Shown in pieces: positions 57,019-64,000 of a DNA stretch of 64,000 nt. A model generated the notes under the pieces. The model worked only from the letters and a program-made list of their open reading frames with translations, made no database searches and was not told where the DNA came from. Within the stretch, counting starts at the first letter, position 1, and every line of letters begins with the position of its first letter. This DNA comes from Bacteroidota bacterium (GTDB lineage: Bacteria > Bacteroidota > Bacteroidia > Chitinophagales > Chitinophagaceae): the NCBI GenBank assembly GCA_030706605.1, contig JAUZOE010000018.1:1-64000 (forward strand). The letters run 5' to 3'. A program made the position numbers and the translations under genes.

Positions 57019-57339
57019 TTATTTGTTTTTATATTTTTTCATGATGTTTTCTAATTTATTAAATCTATCATCCCACATCTTGCGAAACGGTTCAATAAAG
57101 TCTGCTATTTCTTTCATCTTTTGGGGATTTAAGTGATAGTACATTTCTCTGCCGTTTTGCTCTTGTTTAAGCAATTCGCATTCGGTGAGTATTTGCAGGT
57201 GTTTTGAAACGGTTGGCCTTGCTGTATCGAAGTTGGAAGCTATTGCACCTGCCGTCATTGATTGTGCGGCAACCAATAGAAGTATGGCCCTTCTTGTCGG
57301 GTCAGCTATGGCTTGAAAAACATCTCGTCTTAAATTCAT
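57019..57339 (-). CDS. ArsR-family winged-helix transcriptional regulator
   Basis: A 106-residue dimeric repressor-type protein. It has an N-terminal [20 protein letters not shown] helix and a winged helix ([20 protein letters not shown] at residues about 28-47). There is no metal-binding cysteine pair, so it is of the SdpR/AHSA1-linked kind and not a metal sensor. It heads the cassette ArsR-SRPBCC-DoxX-YdeI-DUF4256. Its start codon lies inside the end of a large palindrome (57339-57388), the likely autoregulatory operator. Confidence 0.92.
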   Translation of the reverse strand: MNLRRDVFQAIADPTRRAILLLVAAQSMTAGAIASNFDTARPTVSKHLQILTECELLKQEQNGREMYYHLNPQKMKEIADFIEPFRKMWDDRFNKLENIMKKYKNK

Positions 57340-57388
57340 TGCGTAGCTATTTAACTACAAATATATATGTAGTTAAATAGCTACGCAA
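57339..57388. promoter_or_regulatory. Large palindrome at the ArsR gene start, probable operator
   Basis: Arms 57339-57359 and 57368-57388 are perfect 21-base reverse complements, with an 8-base A/T spacer. Each arm itself holds an imperfect dyad of GTAG-N8-CTAC form (gtagttaaatagctac), so two operator sites could be present. The left arm touches the ATG of the arsR-like gene. The expected role is operator binding by the encoded repressor; an RNA hairpin covering the start codon is the alternative. Confidence 0.6.
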
Positions 57389-57488
57389 ATTTTTCTATAA
57401 TTTTCAATCCCGGCAGGTCTTTCCTGATTACGATATTATTATAGGACCTGTAACACTGAATTGCCGGAGGCAAGCAGGTACCCGACTT

Positions 57489-58082
57489 TCATTTAAAAAT
57501 TTTAAAATTTAAAACAAATTTTTTCTTTTGGATTAATGATCGCCAATCAATAAATAAAAGACCAAAAAGGAGAAGCAGGGAAAGGAAAACGCCTATTACC
57601 GATTGGAACGAATATACTCCCTGCAATATGATTTCCGTATTTTCTGACGCATACTTGCCTACATGCAATGCAATTGAATCGCTGGTAAATTTGCCAATAA
57701 AAAATGCCGGTATAATATAAATGGCTTTTAACCTGGCTATTCCGCTTGCCAGGAACAAAGGCGTGGTGGGAAGCGGTAATAAAGAATAAGCCAGTACCAG
57801 TAGCTGGCCTTTCCATTTATTTTCTTTCATTTTATTTCCCAGAAACTGAACATCTTCAGTTTTTGAAACCTTCAAAAATCTATCTGCCAGCAGCGGAATG
57901 TATAAGGTAAGGATATACCTGCCTAAAACAGAACCCACAACGCCTATCTCTATGACATACCATATATTTAAATGGAAAGCTAATTGCAGGAACAACATAA
58001 TGGAAAATGCAGGCAGAAAGGGAAATGGAACTATATCAAACAATAACGCGCCTATAAAAACCAATACATATTGCCACCACAT
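57489..58082 (-). CDS. VTT/DedA-like membrane protein
   Basis: A 197-residue inner-membrane protein with five or so hydrophobic segments. It resembles the VTT (SNARE-associated/DedA) family by GALLFDIVPFPFLPAFSIML at the start, VIEIGVVGSVLGRYILTLYI and YSLLPLPTTPLFLASGIAR. DedA-type proteins flip lipids such as undecaprenyl phosphate; direct evidence for this member is lacking. Confidence 0.78.
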   Translation of the reverse strand: MWWQYVLVFIGALLFDIVPFPFLPAFSIMLFLQLAFHLNIWYVIEIGVVGSVLGRYILTLYIPLLADRFLKVSKTEDVQFLGNKMKENKWKGQLLVLAYSLLPLPTTPLFLASGIARLKAIYIIPAFFIGKFTSDSIALHVGKYASENTEIILQGVYSFQSVIGVFLSLLLLFGLLFIDWRSLIQKKKFVLNFKIFK

Positions 58083-58437
58083 TTTTGAATGATTTACAAA
58101 TTAACTGCTAAGAAAAGAGAAACATAACAACTGTGTTGTTTAACTTTTCAGAATCGAGTCTGCAATATAGAAATGTTTGAAACATCCAACAATTATTTCC
58201 TCCCCCCACTCCTATCTGTACTTCCACCTATTTTTGAGTACAGAACACACGACTGTAAAGATTCAAATTACGATTATAAAAAATATTTCTTTTTAAAAGT
58301 ATAACTACGATTATTTGCAGATTTTGATGGATATTTATCAGCAAAAAAAATCTAAAGAATAATCGCATATATCCTTATTGAAATTGTTCCGGAAAAAGTA
58401 GAGAATAATATAACGACCAAAACATTAAAAAGCCAAT
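58083..58437. other. Intergenic region
   Basis: About 355 bases between the VTT gene and the divergent acyltransferase gene. No ORF, repeat or hairpin stands out; both promoters must be here. Confidence 0.5.
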
Positions 58438-59577
58438 ATGCTAAAGAGTTTAAAAAAAATCATTCATATTATTGACCCAAAAAATTCCCCGGCAATTACA
58501 GGAAGGATACTTTCTGTAGATGCACTGCGTGGATTTGATATGCTTTGGATAACCGGTGGAGCAGCCATCTTTATTACTTTGAATGATGTTGTTCACAGCC
58601 ACATTACAGAAACTCTGGCAGCAAATATGGAACATGTTCCATGGCAGGGTTTCCATTTTCTTGATATTATAATGCCGCTTTTCCTGTTTGTTACAGGTGT
58701 TTCCATGCCTTTATCGTTTAAAAAAAGAATGCAGAAGCCACAAGGCTCAACCCTGGTAGGACATATTTTAAAAAGAGTGGTGATATTATGGATATTGGGT
58801 ATGATTGCACAAGGTAACCTGCTGACCTATGATTGGAGTCAGATTGCTTTTTTCTCCAATACTTTACAGGCCATTGCGGTAGGGTATTTAGTAGCGTCTT
58901 TATTTATTTTAAACTTTTCTGTGTTCGCCCAGTTTCTTTGGACGCTTGCATTATTGCTAATTAATTTCATTGTCCTTTATTATATTCCTGTTCCCGGAGT
59001 CGGGCACGCTGTTTTAGAGCCTCAACAAAATCTTCCACTGTATATTGATAAGCTTATACTAGGCAGCCACCAGGATGGCACCAATTATACATGGATATTG
59101 ACTAGCATTGGTTTTGCGGCAACCGTTATGACAGGTGTCTTTTCCTCGTATATACTTCAGTGTGGTATCTCTCAGTTGGGTAAATTAAAAACATTGTTTA
59201 TTACAGGGCTTGCATTAGTTGCAGCAGGCTTGCTGCTCAACCCCGTACAACTCATTATTAAACATGTATGGACCACTTCATTCACTTTATTTTCCAGCGG
59301 GCTTTGTTTTTTATTGCTGGCATTTTTTTACCTGGTAGTTGATTATTGGAAATACCAGCGATGGGCCATGTTTTTTATTGTTGTTGGCAGCAACTCTATA
59401 CTTGCCTATATGATAGGAGACCTGCATTGTTTTAGTGAAATTGCCGGAGTATTTCTGGTAGGAACGAAACGATTTTTGGGCGACTGGTATCCTTTTGTTT
59501 TATCAATAGGCTCGTATGCTGTTTTCTGGTTACTGTTTTATTTCCTTTACAAGAGAAAGATATTTATTAAGGTATAA
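58438..59577 (+). CDS. DUF5009/heparan-alpha-glucosaminide N-acetyltransferase-like membrane protein
   Basis: A 379-residue inner-membrane protein with about ten spans. It starts with the family phrase RILSVDALRGFDMLWITGGA and HFLDIIMPLFLFVTGVSMPL. It ends with YMIGDLHCFSEIAGVFLVGT. Members transfer acetyl groups to glycans or glucosamine across the membrane. The likely active His is in the loop around IITE/HSHITE, but this is not settled. Complete, unlike the related fragment at 31733-31975. Confidence 0.88.
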   Translation: MLKSLKKIIHIIDPKNSPAITGRILSVDALRGFDMLWITGGAAIFITLNDVVHSHITETLAANMEHVPWQGFHFLDIIMPLFLFVTGVSMPLSFKKRMQKPQGSTLVGHILKRVVILWILGMIAQGNLLTYDWSQIAFFSNTLQAIAVGYLVASLFILNFSVFAQFLWTLALLLINFIVLYYIPVPGVGHAVLEPQQNLPLYIDKLILGSHQDGTNYTWILTSIGFAATVMTGVFSSYILQCGISQLGKLKTLFITGLALVAAGLLLNPVQLIIKHVWTTSFTLFSSGLCFLLLAFFYLVVDYWKYQRWAMFFIVVGSNSILAYMIGDLHCFSEIAGVFLVGTKRFLGDWYPFVLSIGSYAVFWLLFYFLYKRKIFIKV

Positions 59578-59715
59578 ATACACTTATTAGGTATAAGCCA
59601 ACCAATTTATTGTACTGTTGAAACAGGCTAAAATAATAGGCGAATAGAAAAAAAATCGTTTTTCGAATTATTTTTTAAAAAGTTCAGGTATATCGAACAT
59701 CTGATTAAAAATGGT

Positions 59716-60267
59716 TCACGGATTTTCTACTGTTTTATCCTGGGCAAGTTCCGCATCATCAGGTGTAGAATTCATGTCCCGATCAAGTGTATATAATGCT
59801 TCTCCTTTTGCATTGTTCCCGCCCGCCACTTTTATTTTATCCAGTATATTAATGATCATGGTTTCTTCTTCTGTTTGTTCTTTTACAAACCATTGCATGA
59901 AATTCCATGTAGCCCAATCAGATTCTTCAAAACTCATTTTTACAATTTTGTAAATACTTATTGTATTGTCTACCTCATGACTAAATGCTTTTTGAAAACA
60001 ATCCTGGATATTGTCAGGATTAGGAGGAGGCATTGGTATGGCCTCTACACTAATAGTAGCACCACGTTCCAGTACATATTCCAGAATTTTCATCATATGA
60101 TTTCGTTCTTCATGGGCATGACGAAAAAGAAAATTGGCAAATCCGTCATATCCTTGAGCGCGGGCCCAACATCCATAGGAAAGATATATCTGGGAAGCAT
60201 GTGCTTCTTTAGTCATTTGATTATTCAGCGCTTTGGAAAGCGTTTTACTTAACCTGTTTGTATTCAT
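59716..60267 (-). CDS. Ferritin (bacterial non-haem)
   Basis: A 183-residue iron-storage ferritin. Ferroxidase-centre residues are visible: a Glu in KEAHASQIYLSYG, the pair in FRHAHEERNHMMK (Glu and His), a Glu in FEESDWATWNFMQ, and Glu/Gln in EEETMI. It builds a 24-subunit cage that stores iron. Regulation is probably by iron or oxidative stress, but no box was identified. Confidence 0.92.
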   Translation of the reverse strand: MNTNRLSKTLSKALNNQMTKEAHASQIYLSYGCWARAQGYDGFANFLFRHAHEERNHMMKILEYVLERGATISVEAIPMPPPNPDNIQDCFQKAFSHEVDNTISIYKIVKMSFEESDWATWNFMQWFVKEQTEEETMIINILDKIKVAGGNNAKGEALYTLDRDMNSTPDDAELAQDKTVENP

Positions 60268-60502
60268 GGCGGCAATAGTTTTTAATTAATAAGATCAAAA
60301 TGATCCAATCTTAGTTAAGTGGGAACAAAAACAGTTCCAATCTCAGAAAAGAAATTTTCATAATAATAATGACACGCATGAGATCAGCAAAAGATAAAAT
60401 TTAAATTCATTTGCTTTAAGAAAAAAATACCCGGAAAAATAAGATGAAGAAATAAATTACCGTTTTATAAAAAAAGTAATTTTACCGGAGTAGGAGAAAA
60501 TG

Positions 60503-60628
60503 CTAATTGATTGCGTAAAGAAATAATAAACCTAAAATTTCTAAAATGGTACAGATAATAATTCCTTTTAAAGCTGATTTTTCTTCAGTTTTTCTTGAGG
60601 CTAATTGTTCTTCACTAGATTCTTTCAT
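60503..60628 (-). CDS. Putative 41-aa single-span membrane micro-protein
   Basis: A short ORF with an acidic/basic head (MKESSEEQLASRKTEEKSAL) and one hydrophobic segment (GIIICTILEILGLLFLYAIN). The amphiphilic N-terminus plus one span is a common micro-protein layout. It lies between ferritin and lpxK on the same strand. No family recognised. Confidence 0.5.
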   Translation of the reverse strand: MKESSEEQLASRKTEEKSALKGIIICTILEILGLLFLYAIN

Positions 60629-60710
60629 CTTTAATCAATTTATTTAGGGCTCAAAATTAATACAAAATGTGATAAAAAATGTCACAGAAACTAAATAAAT
60701 AAAAAATATT

Positions 60711-61784
60711 TTAATCCTGCTTAATCCTATCCGTCAAATCAAAACTTTCCACAAAACTATTCACGTCATTAGCGAATTGAGTTTCGCCATCAAATAAAAA
60801 TTGATGAGCCATTGGCAAAACATAAATAGGTAGTTGATCCAATTCTTTTTCAAATTTTGCAAGACGAACCCCATCCTTTTCAGTAGTAAGAATCATCTTA
60901 TTTTTATGCTCTATTTTTGAAAAATGTTTTTTTATTTCATTAAGGTCATCTGTATTAAAAATATGATGATCCCTGTATAAAAGCAATTCATAGGTTGCTA
61001 CATTATCAGTCAATAATTCCTTAATAGGACCAGGGTCAGCAATTCCGCAAACCAGTAATACATGACTTTCAGGATCAAAGATTCTTTTTTCTTTAGAAAA
61101 TAAATGACGGGGTTCAGAATATGCTATTTGGGTAAAAAAAACCTTTTGATACGGCAATGGATTAATTTCATTGATAATCTCATTTTTTTCATCATCATCC
61201 AAATGAGGTTTGCATTTGGTAACTATGATTACCTGGGCTCTTTTACTACTAGCCCTCACATCTCTCAAATCACCTGCAGGTAGTAAGAAATCTCTTGTAA
61301 ATAGATTCTGATAGCTGGTAAGCAAAATATTCAGACCCGCTCTTACTTCTCTGTGCTGAAAGGCATCATCAAGAATAATAACCTGCGTTTCAGGCTTTTC
61401 ATATAGCAATTGAGGAATCCCAATGACCCGTTCTTCTGCAACGGCCACCGTTATCCAGGGAAATTTTTCATGAATCTGCATAGGCTCATCACCAATGTCA
61501 ATTGCCGTTGTATTTTCATCAGCAATAGCAAATCCTTTTGTTTTTCTTTTGTACCCGCGGCTAAGGGTAGCCGGTTTATATTTACCGTCGAATAATCCTA
61601 AAATATATTCTGTCATTGGTGTTTTGCCGGTACCACCTACAGCAAGATTGCCTACACATATCACCGGGAAATTAAAAGTCGCTGATCGTAAAATCTTCTT
61701 ATCAAACATTAAATTCCTTAGCCGGATAATGCAGCCATACATAATTGAAAAAGGAAATAAAATAAACCGGAAACTTTTTAACAT
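60711..61784 (-). CDS. lpxK: Tetraacyldisaccharide 4'-kinase
   Basis: A 357-residue inner-membrane-associated kinase that phosphorylates the lipid A precursor disaccharide at position 4'. The Walker A motif is at residues about 50-56 (VGGTGKTP), with NFPVICVGNLAVG just before. An N-terminal hydrophobic helix (FILFPFSIMYGCIIRLRNL) attaches it to the membrane. VIILDDAFQHREVRAGLNIL carries the Walker-B-like and DD/HR residues. Length fits LpxK. The gap of 95 bases from the cyclo-ligase gene suggests a looser link. Confidence 0.95.
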   Translation of the reverse strand: MLKSFRFILFPFSIMYGCIIRLRNLMFDKKILRSATFNFPVICVGNLAVGGTGKTPMTEYILGLFDGKYKPATLSRGYKRKTKGFAIADENTTAIDIGDEPMQIHEKFPWITVAVAEERVIGIPQLLYEKPETQVIILDDAFQHREVRAGLNILLTSYQNLFTRDFLLPAGDLRDVRASSKRAQVIIVTKCKPHLDDDEKNEIINEINPLPYQKVFFTQIAYSEPRHLFSKEKRIFDPESHVLLVCGIADPGPIKELLTDNVATYELLLYRDHHIFNTDDLNEIKKHFSKIEHKNKMILTTEKDGVRLAKFEKELDQLPIYVLPMAHQFLFDGETQFANDVNSFVESFDLTDRIKQD

Positions 61785-61879
61785 GTTGGTATTTAATATT
61801 TTTACACTGTTCGTGAAGATACGAATCGTGTAAGTTCTCTTGGTAGAAAAATCAATAATAGCACGTTCTGTAATTATGA

Positions 61880-62449
61880 CTAAAAAATAAATACCTGTTC
61901 AGGAGTAACACAATAGTTTAATGGAATATCAAATGAATTAATATCTTCTATTTCATCAACAGGATCAAAAAAACTTAGCCCCACAGTGATCACATCCTTC
62001 CGGCACCGACAAAGAAATTTATCGTAATACCCTTTACCATAGCCAACCCTGTGACCTTTTTTATCAAATGTCAATAAGGGCACAAGCACCAGGTCAATTT
62101 CATTTTCCCTGACTTTATTTCCATCCTTTGGTTCGCTAATGCCATAAGCATTATTGACTATTTCAATGGATTCATCAAAATGAAAATGGTCCATATTTCC
62201 TGTATGAATATCTATTTTGGGAACCACCACTTTCAACTCCGGGTTTTTAAATTGTAAGTAACGAACAATTTTTGAAGTATCTGCTTCTCCCAGTTTTAAT
62301 GAAGCCAGGTAAGTATGAATGCAATTAATAAACGGTAACGGGATCTTTTGAAAATTAACTAATACCAGGTCATTCAACTTATCCAGTTGATGAACTGATA
62401 TTGCTTTTCGTTTTTCTTTGTAAATATTTCTTAACTGCTTTTTGTTCAT
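61880..62449 (-). CDS. 5-formyltetrahydrofolate cyclo-ligase
   Basis: A 189-residue enzyme that turns 5-formyl-THF into 5,10-methenyl-THF with ATP. The family motif GYGKGYYDKFL is at residues about 136-146, and the substrate-side phrase LVPLLTFDKKGHRVGYG precedes it. Early Lys/Arg residues (KKQLRNIYKEKRKAI) match the ATP site. It overlaps bioD by four bases (ATGA) and so is co-translated with it. Confidence 0.93.
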   Translation of the reverse strand: MNKKQLRNIYKEKRKAISVHQLDKLNDLVLVNFQKIPLPFINCIHTYLASLKLGEADTSKIVRYLQFKNPELKVVVPKIDIHTGNMDHFHFDESIEIVNNAYGISEPKDGNKVRENEIDLVLVPLLTFDKKGHRVGYGKGYYDKFLCRCRKDVITVGLSFFDPVDEIEDINSFDIPLNYCVTPEQVFIF

Positions 62450-63075
62450 AAAATTTTTTTCAAAAAGGCACCTATCCTGGCAGCTTCCGCACGAATGGTT
62501 TCTTTAGAAATAACCGGCAGGTGTTTCACAGAAGCAATAACGGGGAACCCGCTCCACTCTCCTATTTCTTTCTCATAATTCAAATATTCTTCTGTAAAAA
62601 TCCATCCTGCCACATCAATCTTTTCCTTTTTCAGAACTGCAGCAGTAAGCAAAGAATGATTAATACTTCCTAATTCATTCTTACTTACGATAATCACCCT
62701 GGCCCCCAGTTTTTTTATAAGATCAATCCCCAGTTCTTTTTTGTTTAAAGGAACCAACAATCCTCCTGCTCCTTCAATAACCAGGCGGTTTTTTGTTTTG
62801 GGTAAATGAGTAATGATCTTTTTTACTTTAATTTCCTTTTGCTCTGCCGCTGCCGATATGTGCGGAGAAGCTGGCATTTTTAATTTATACAATTCCGGGT
62901 GAATGACTGATTTCGTATTGGACAACAATTTACTGACAGATAAAGAATCTGTACCATCCTCATAACCTGCCTGCACGGGTTTCCAATAGTCTGCCTGCAA
63001 AGCTTCGGTTACTATCGCAGCAATCAGCGTCTTTCCTACATCCGTACCTGTGCCCGTTATAAAAACCGGTTTCAT
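62446..63075 (-). CDS. bioD: Dethiobiotin synthase
   Basis: A 209-residue ATP-dependent enzyme that closes the ureido ring of biotin. The P-loop FITGTGTDVGKTLIA is at residues about 5-19, YWKPVQAGYEDGTDS carries the substrate Lys, and LVIEGAGGLLVPLNK the glycine-rich loop. Followed by a 4-base overlap with the cyclo-ligase gene. Other biotin genes are not in the window. Confidence 0.95.
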   Translation of the reverse strand: MKPVFITGTGTDVGKTLIAAIVTEALQADYWKPVQAGYEDGTDSLSVSKLLSNTKSVIHPELYKLKMPASPHISAAAEQKEIKVKKIITHLPKTKNRLVIEGAGGLLVPLNKKELGIDLIKKLGARVIIVSKNELGSINHSLLTAAVLKKEKIDVAGWIFTEEYLNYEKEIGEWSGFPVIASVKHLPVISKETIRAEAARIGAFLKKIL

Positions 63076-63122
63076 ATGATTAATTTATGATAAAAAAAGC
63101 TGGCAAAAATTATTAAAAACAG

Positions 63123-63662
63123 CTAACTGTTTACAAAAATAGAGAAAATGGTAGTTCCGTAATTGCGCATTGTTTTAAACAGTAATTCTTTTTCATAATT
63201 ATTGGCCGGCGTATGTTCCAGGATAAACCAGCCGTTTTTTTTCAATAATTTCCGTTCTCTGATTATTTTCGGCAGATCATCTATATTTTTAAGTGCGTAA
63301 GGAGGACCGGCAAATACCAGGTCATACGTTTCGGTACAATTTTCCAAAAACCAGAACACATCTTTTTTGATAACAGTACAATTTTCAATTTTGAGTTCTG
63401 CAATTTTACTCTTGATAAATTCATACATTTTCGGATCTTTTTCTATCAAAGTCAGATCCGAAGCTCCCCGGGATGCCAGCTCGTAACTGATGCTTCCTGT
63501 GCCGCCAAAAATATCAAGGGTTTTTATTCCGGGAATGGAAATATTATTTTCAATAATGTTAAACAATCCTTCTTTGGCAATATCCGTGGTAGGCCGCGTA
63601 TACGGCATTTTTGAAGGAGGGTTTATTTTTCGGCCACCATATTTTCCGGTAATTATTCGCAT
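63123..63662 (-). CDS. rsmD: 16S rRNA (guanine(966)-N2)-methyltransferase-like RsmD
   Basis: A 179-residue SAM-dependent methyltransferase of the RsmD family (MRIITGKYGGRKINPPSK, RPTTDIAKEGLFNI, LDIFGGTGSISYELASRGA). The expected catalytic motif DPPY reads GPPY (Gly119, Pro120, Pro121, Tyr122), which needs only a GAT to GGT change. All other motifs and length are normal. It may be an inactive or altered enzyme, or a sequencing error. Its start overlaps the end of the DUF3822 gene. Confidence 0.9.
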   Translation of the reverse strand: MRIITGKYGGRKINPPSKMPYTRPTTDIAKEGLFNIIENNISIPGIKTLDIFGGTGSISYELASRGASDLTLIEKDPKMYEFIKSKIAELKIENCTVIKKDVFWFLENCTETYDLVFAGPPYALKNIDDLPKIIRERKLLKKNGWFILEHTPANNYEKELLFKTMRNYGTTIFSIFVNS

Positions 63663-64000
63663 GAATCGAGTGCAAAAAGATGGCTAAAATAATGAGCGGG
63701 ATGTTGCGTTATTTCTTCGCTGTAATTCTTATCTACAGGTAATGTTGTCAACTCAATTGTCTCAAAATATTTATAGATCTCAGCAAAGAGAAGAGAATTT
63801 TTCTCAAGCAATCCACTGATTTCCAAATCAATATTTTCGACCTCAAATTGCTTACAAATATTCAATAGAATATAAGTAATGTCTTCTGCCGTACGATAAT
63901 TAAAACTATTAATAAGCTGATGTTTTCCCTCTTTAATTAATGAAACCACCATTTTTTTTGAATAAAAAATAATATGCAATTTATTCTTTTCAGAAGGTGC
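63653..64000 (-). CDS. DUF3822 family protein, C-terminal part (cut by window end)
   Basis: The C-terminal region of a DUF3822 protein (FNYRTAEDITYILLNICKQF, LSIxxSGLLEKNSLL-type core, PAHYFSHLFALDSCE end). The frame stays open to the window edge (residues before the TTG at 63979 read APSEKNKLHIIFY), so the gene is partial. DUF3822 genes usually precede rsmD in Bacteroidota, as here. Actin-like ATPase fold is proposed for the family; function unknown. Confidence 0.75.
   Translation of the reverse strand, partial: APSEKNKLHIIFYSKKMVVSLIKEGKHQLINSFNYRTAEDITYILLNICKQFEVENIDLEISGLLEKNSLLFAEIYKYFETIELTTLPVDKNYSEEITQHPAHYFSHLFALDSCE

Noticed and set aside
59875-60252. 125-codon plus-strand ORF opposite ferritin
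   Set aside because: Shadow of the ferritin gene, which has all ferroxidase residues.
1-64000. Search for CRISPR arrays, tRNA, rRNA and complete IS elements
   Set aside because: No regularly spaced repeats, no cloverleaf-type sequences and no transposase-like proteins were found by reading.

Overview
The window looks like a low-GC chromosome segment from a Bacteroidota bacterium, most likely of the Chitinophagaceae/Sphingobacteriia type. The reasons are a SusC/SusD pair, a DUF4249 lipoprotein beside a TonB receptor, many signal-peptide lipoproteins, Tat-exported sugar-isomerase-like proteins, DUF5690, DUF3822 and DUF4256 family proteins, and few Shine-Dalgarno sequences. I saw no tRNA, rRNA, CRISPR array, complete insertion sequence or prophage. 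Taxonomy is inferred from gene content only.

Layout. 1-5.8 kb: a fragment of a TIR-like nucleotide-binding protein, a DUF4249/TonB-receptor pair, an MBL-fold hydrolase and an EamA transporter. 6.4-11.2 kb: small secreted and membrane ORFs, an M13 peptidase, a Tat-exported TIM-barrel isomerase and a PAP2 phosphatase. 11.4-11.7 kb: a decayed partial copy of the sterol-desaturase locus found intact at 26.1-27.5 kb. 12-26 kb: the most interesting region, described below. 26-33 kb: sterol desaturase, MscS channel, DUF1801-HhH protein, double VOC protein, DsrE-like protein, a truncated DUF1624-type acyltransferase and a second Tat isomerase. 33-38 kb: an adenylate-cyclase fragment, a TPR-LuxR regulator, a flavin monooxygenase and an alpha/beta hydrolase lipoprotein. 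38-46 kb: a glycan-processing group (sulfatase, GH36 alpha-galactosidase, GH67N-like protein, MFS transporter). 46-54.7 kb: cupin, DJ-1, fasciclin, PepSY-like, two charged secreted proteins and an M1 peptidase. 54.9-57.4 kb: a five-gene ArsR-SRPBCC-DoxX-YdeI-DUF4256 cassette behind a long palindrome. 57.5-64 kb: VTT protein, DUF5009-like acyltransferase, ferritin, a micro-protein, then lpxK, formyltetrahydrofolate cyclo-ligase, bioD, rsmD and a DUF3822 gene cut by the window end.

The 12-26 kb block is a co-directional set: XRE-cupin regulator, SusC, SusD, phosphonoacetate hydrolase (PhnA), phosphonoacetaldehyde dehydrogenase (PhnY), a secreted alkaline-phosphatase-superfamily protein, a FAD-dependent amine oxidase-like protein, a DUF5690 MFS-type transporter and 2-aminoethylphosphonate transaminase (PhnW). 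Together they make a complete hydrolytic route from 2-aminoethylphosphonate to acetate and phosphate, joined to a TonB-dependent SusCD uptake pair. I read it as a phosphonate-utilization locus built like a polysaccharide utilization locus. The likely substrate is a larger aminophosphonate compound such as a phosphonolipid or phosphonoglycan. The enzyme assignments rest on family motifs; the linkage to SusCD and the substrate are inference.

Several decayed genes (at 0.2, 11.5, 17.9, 31.8 and 33.2 kb) show that spacers in this chromosome hold remnants of lost genes.
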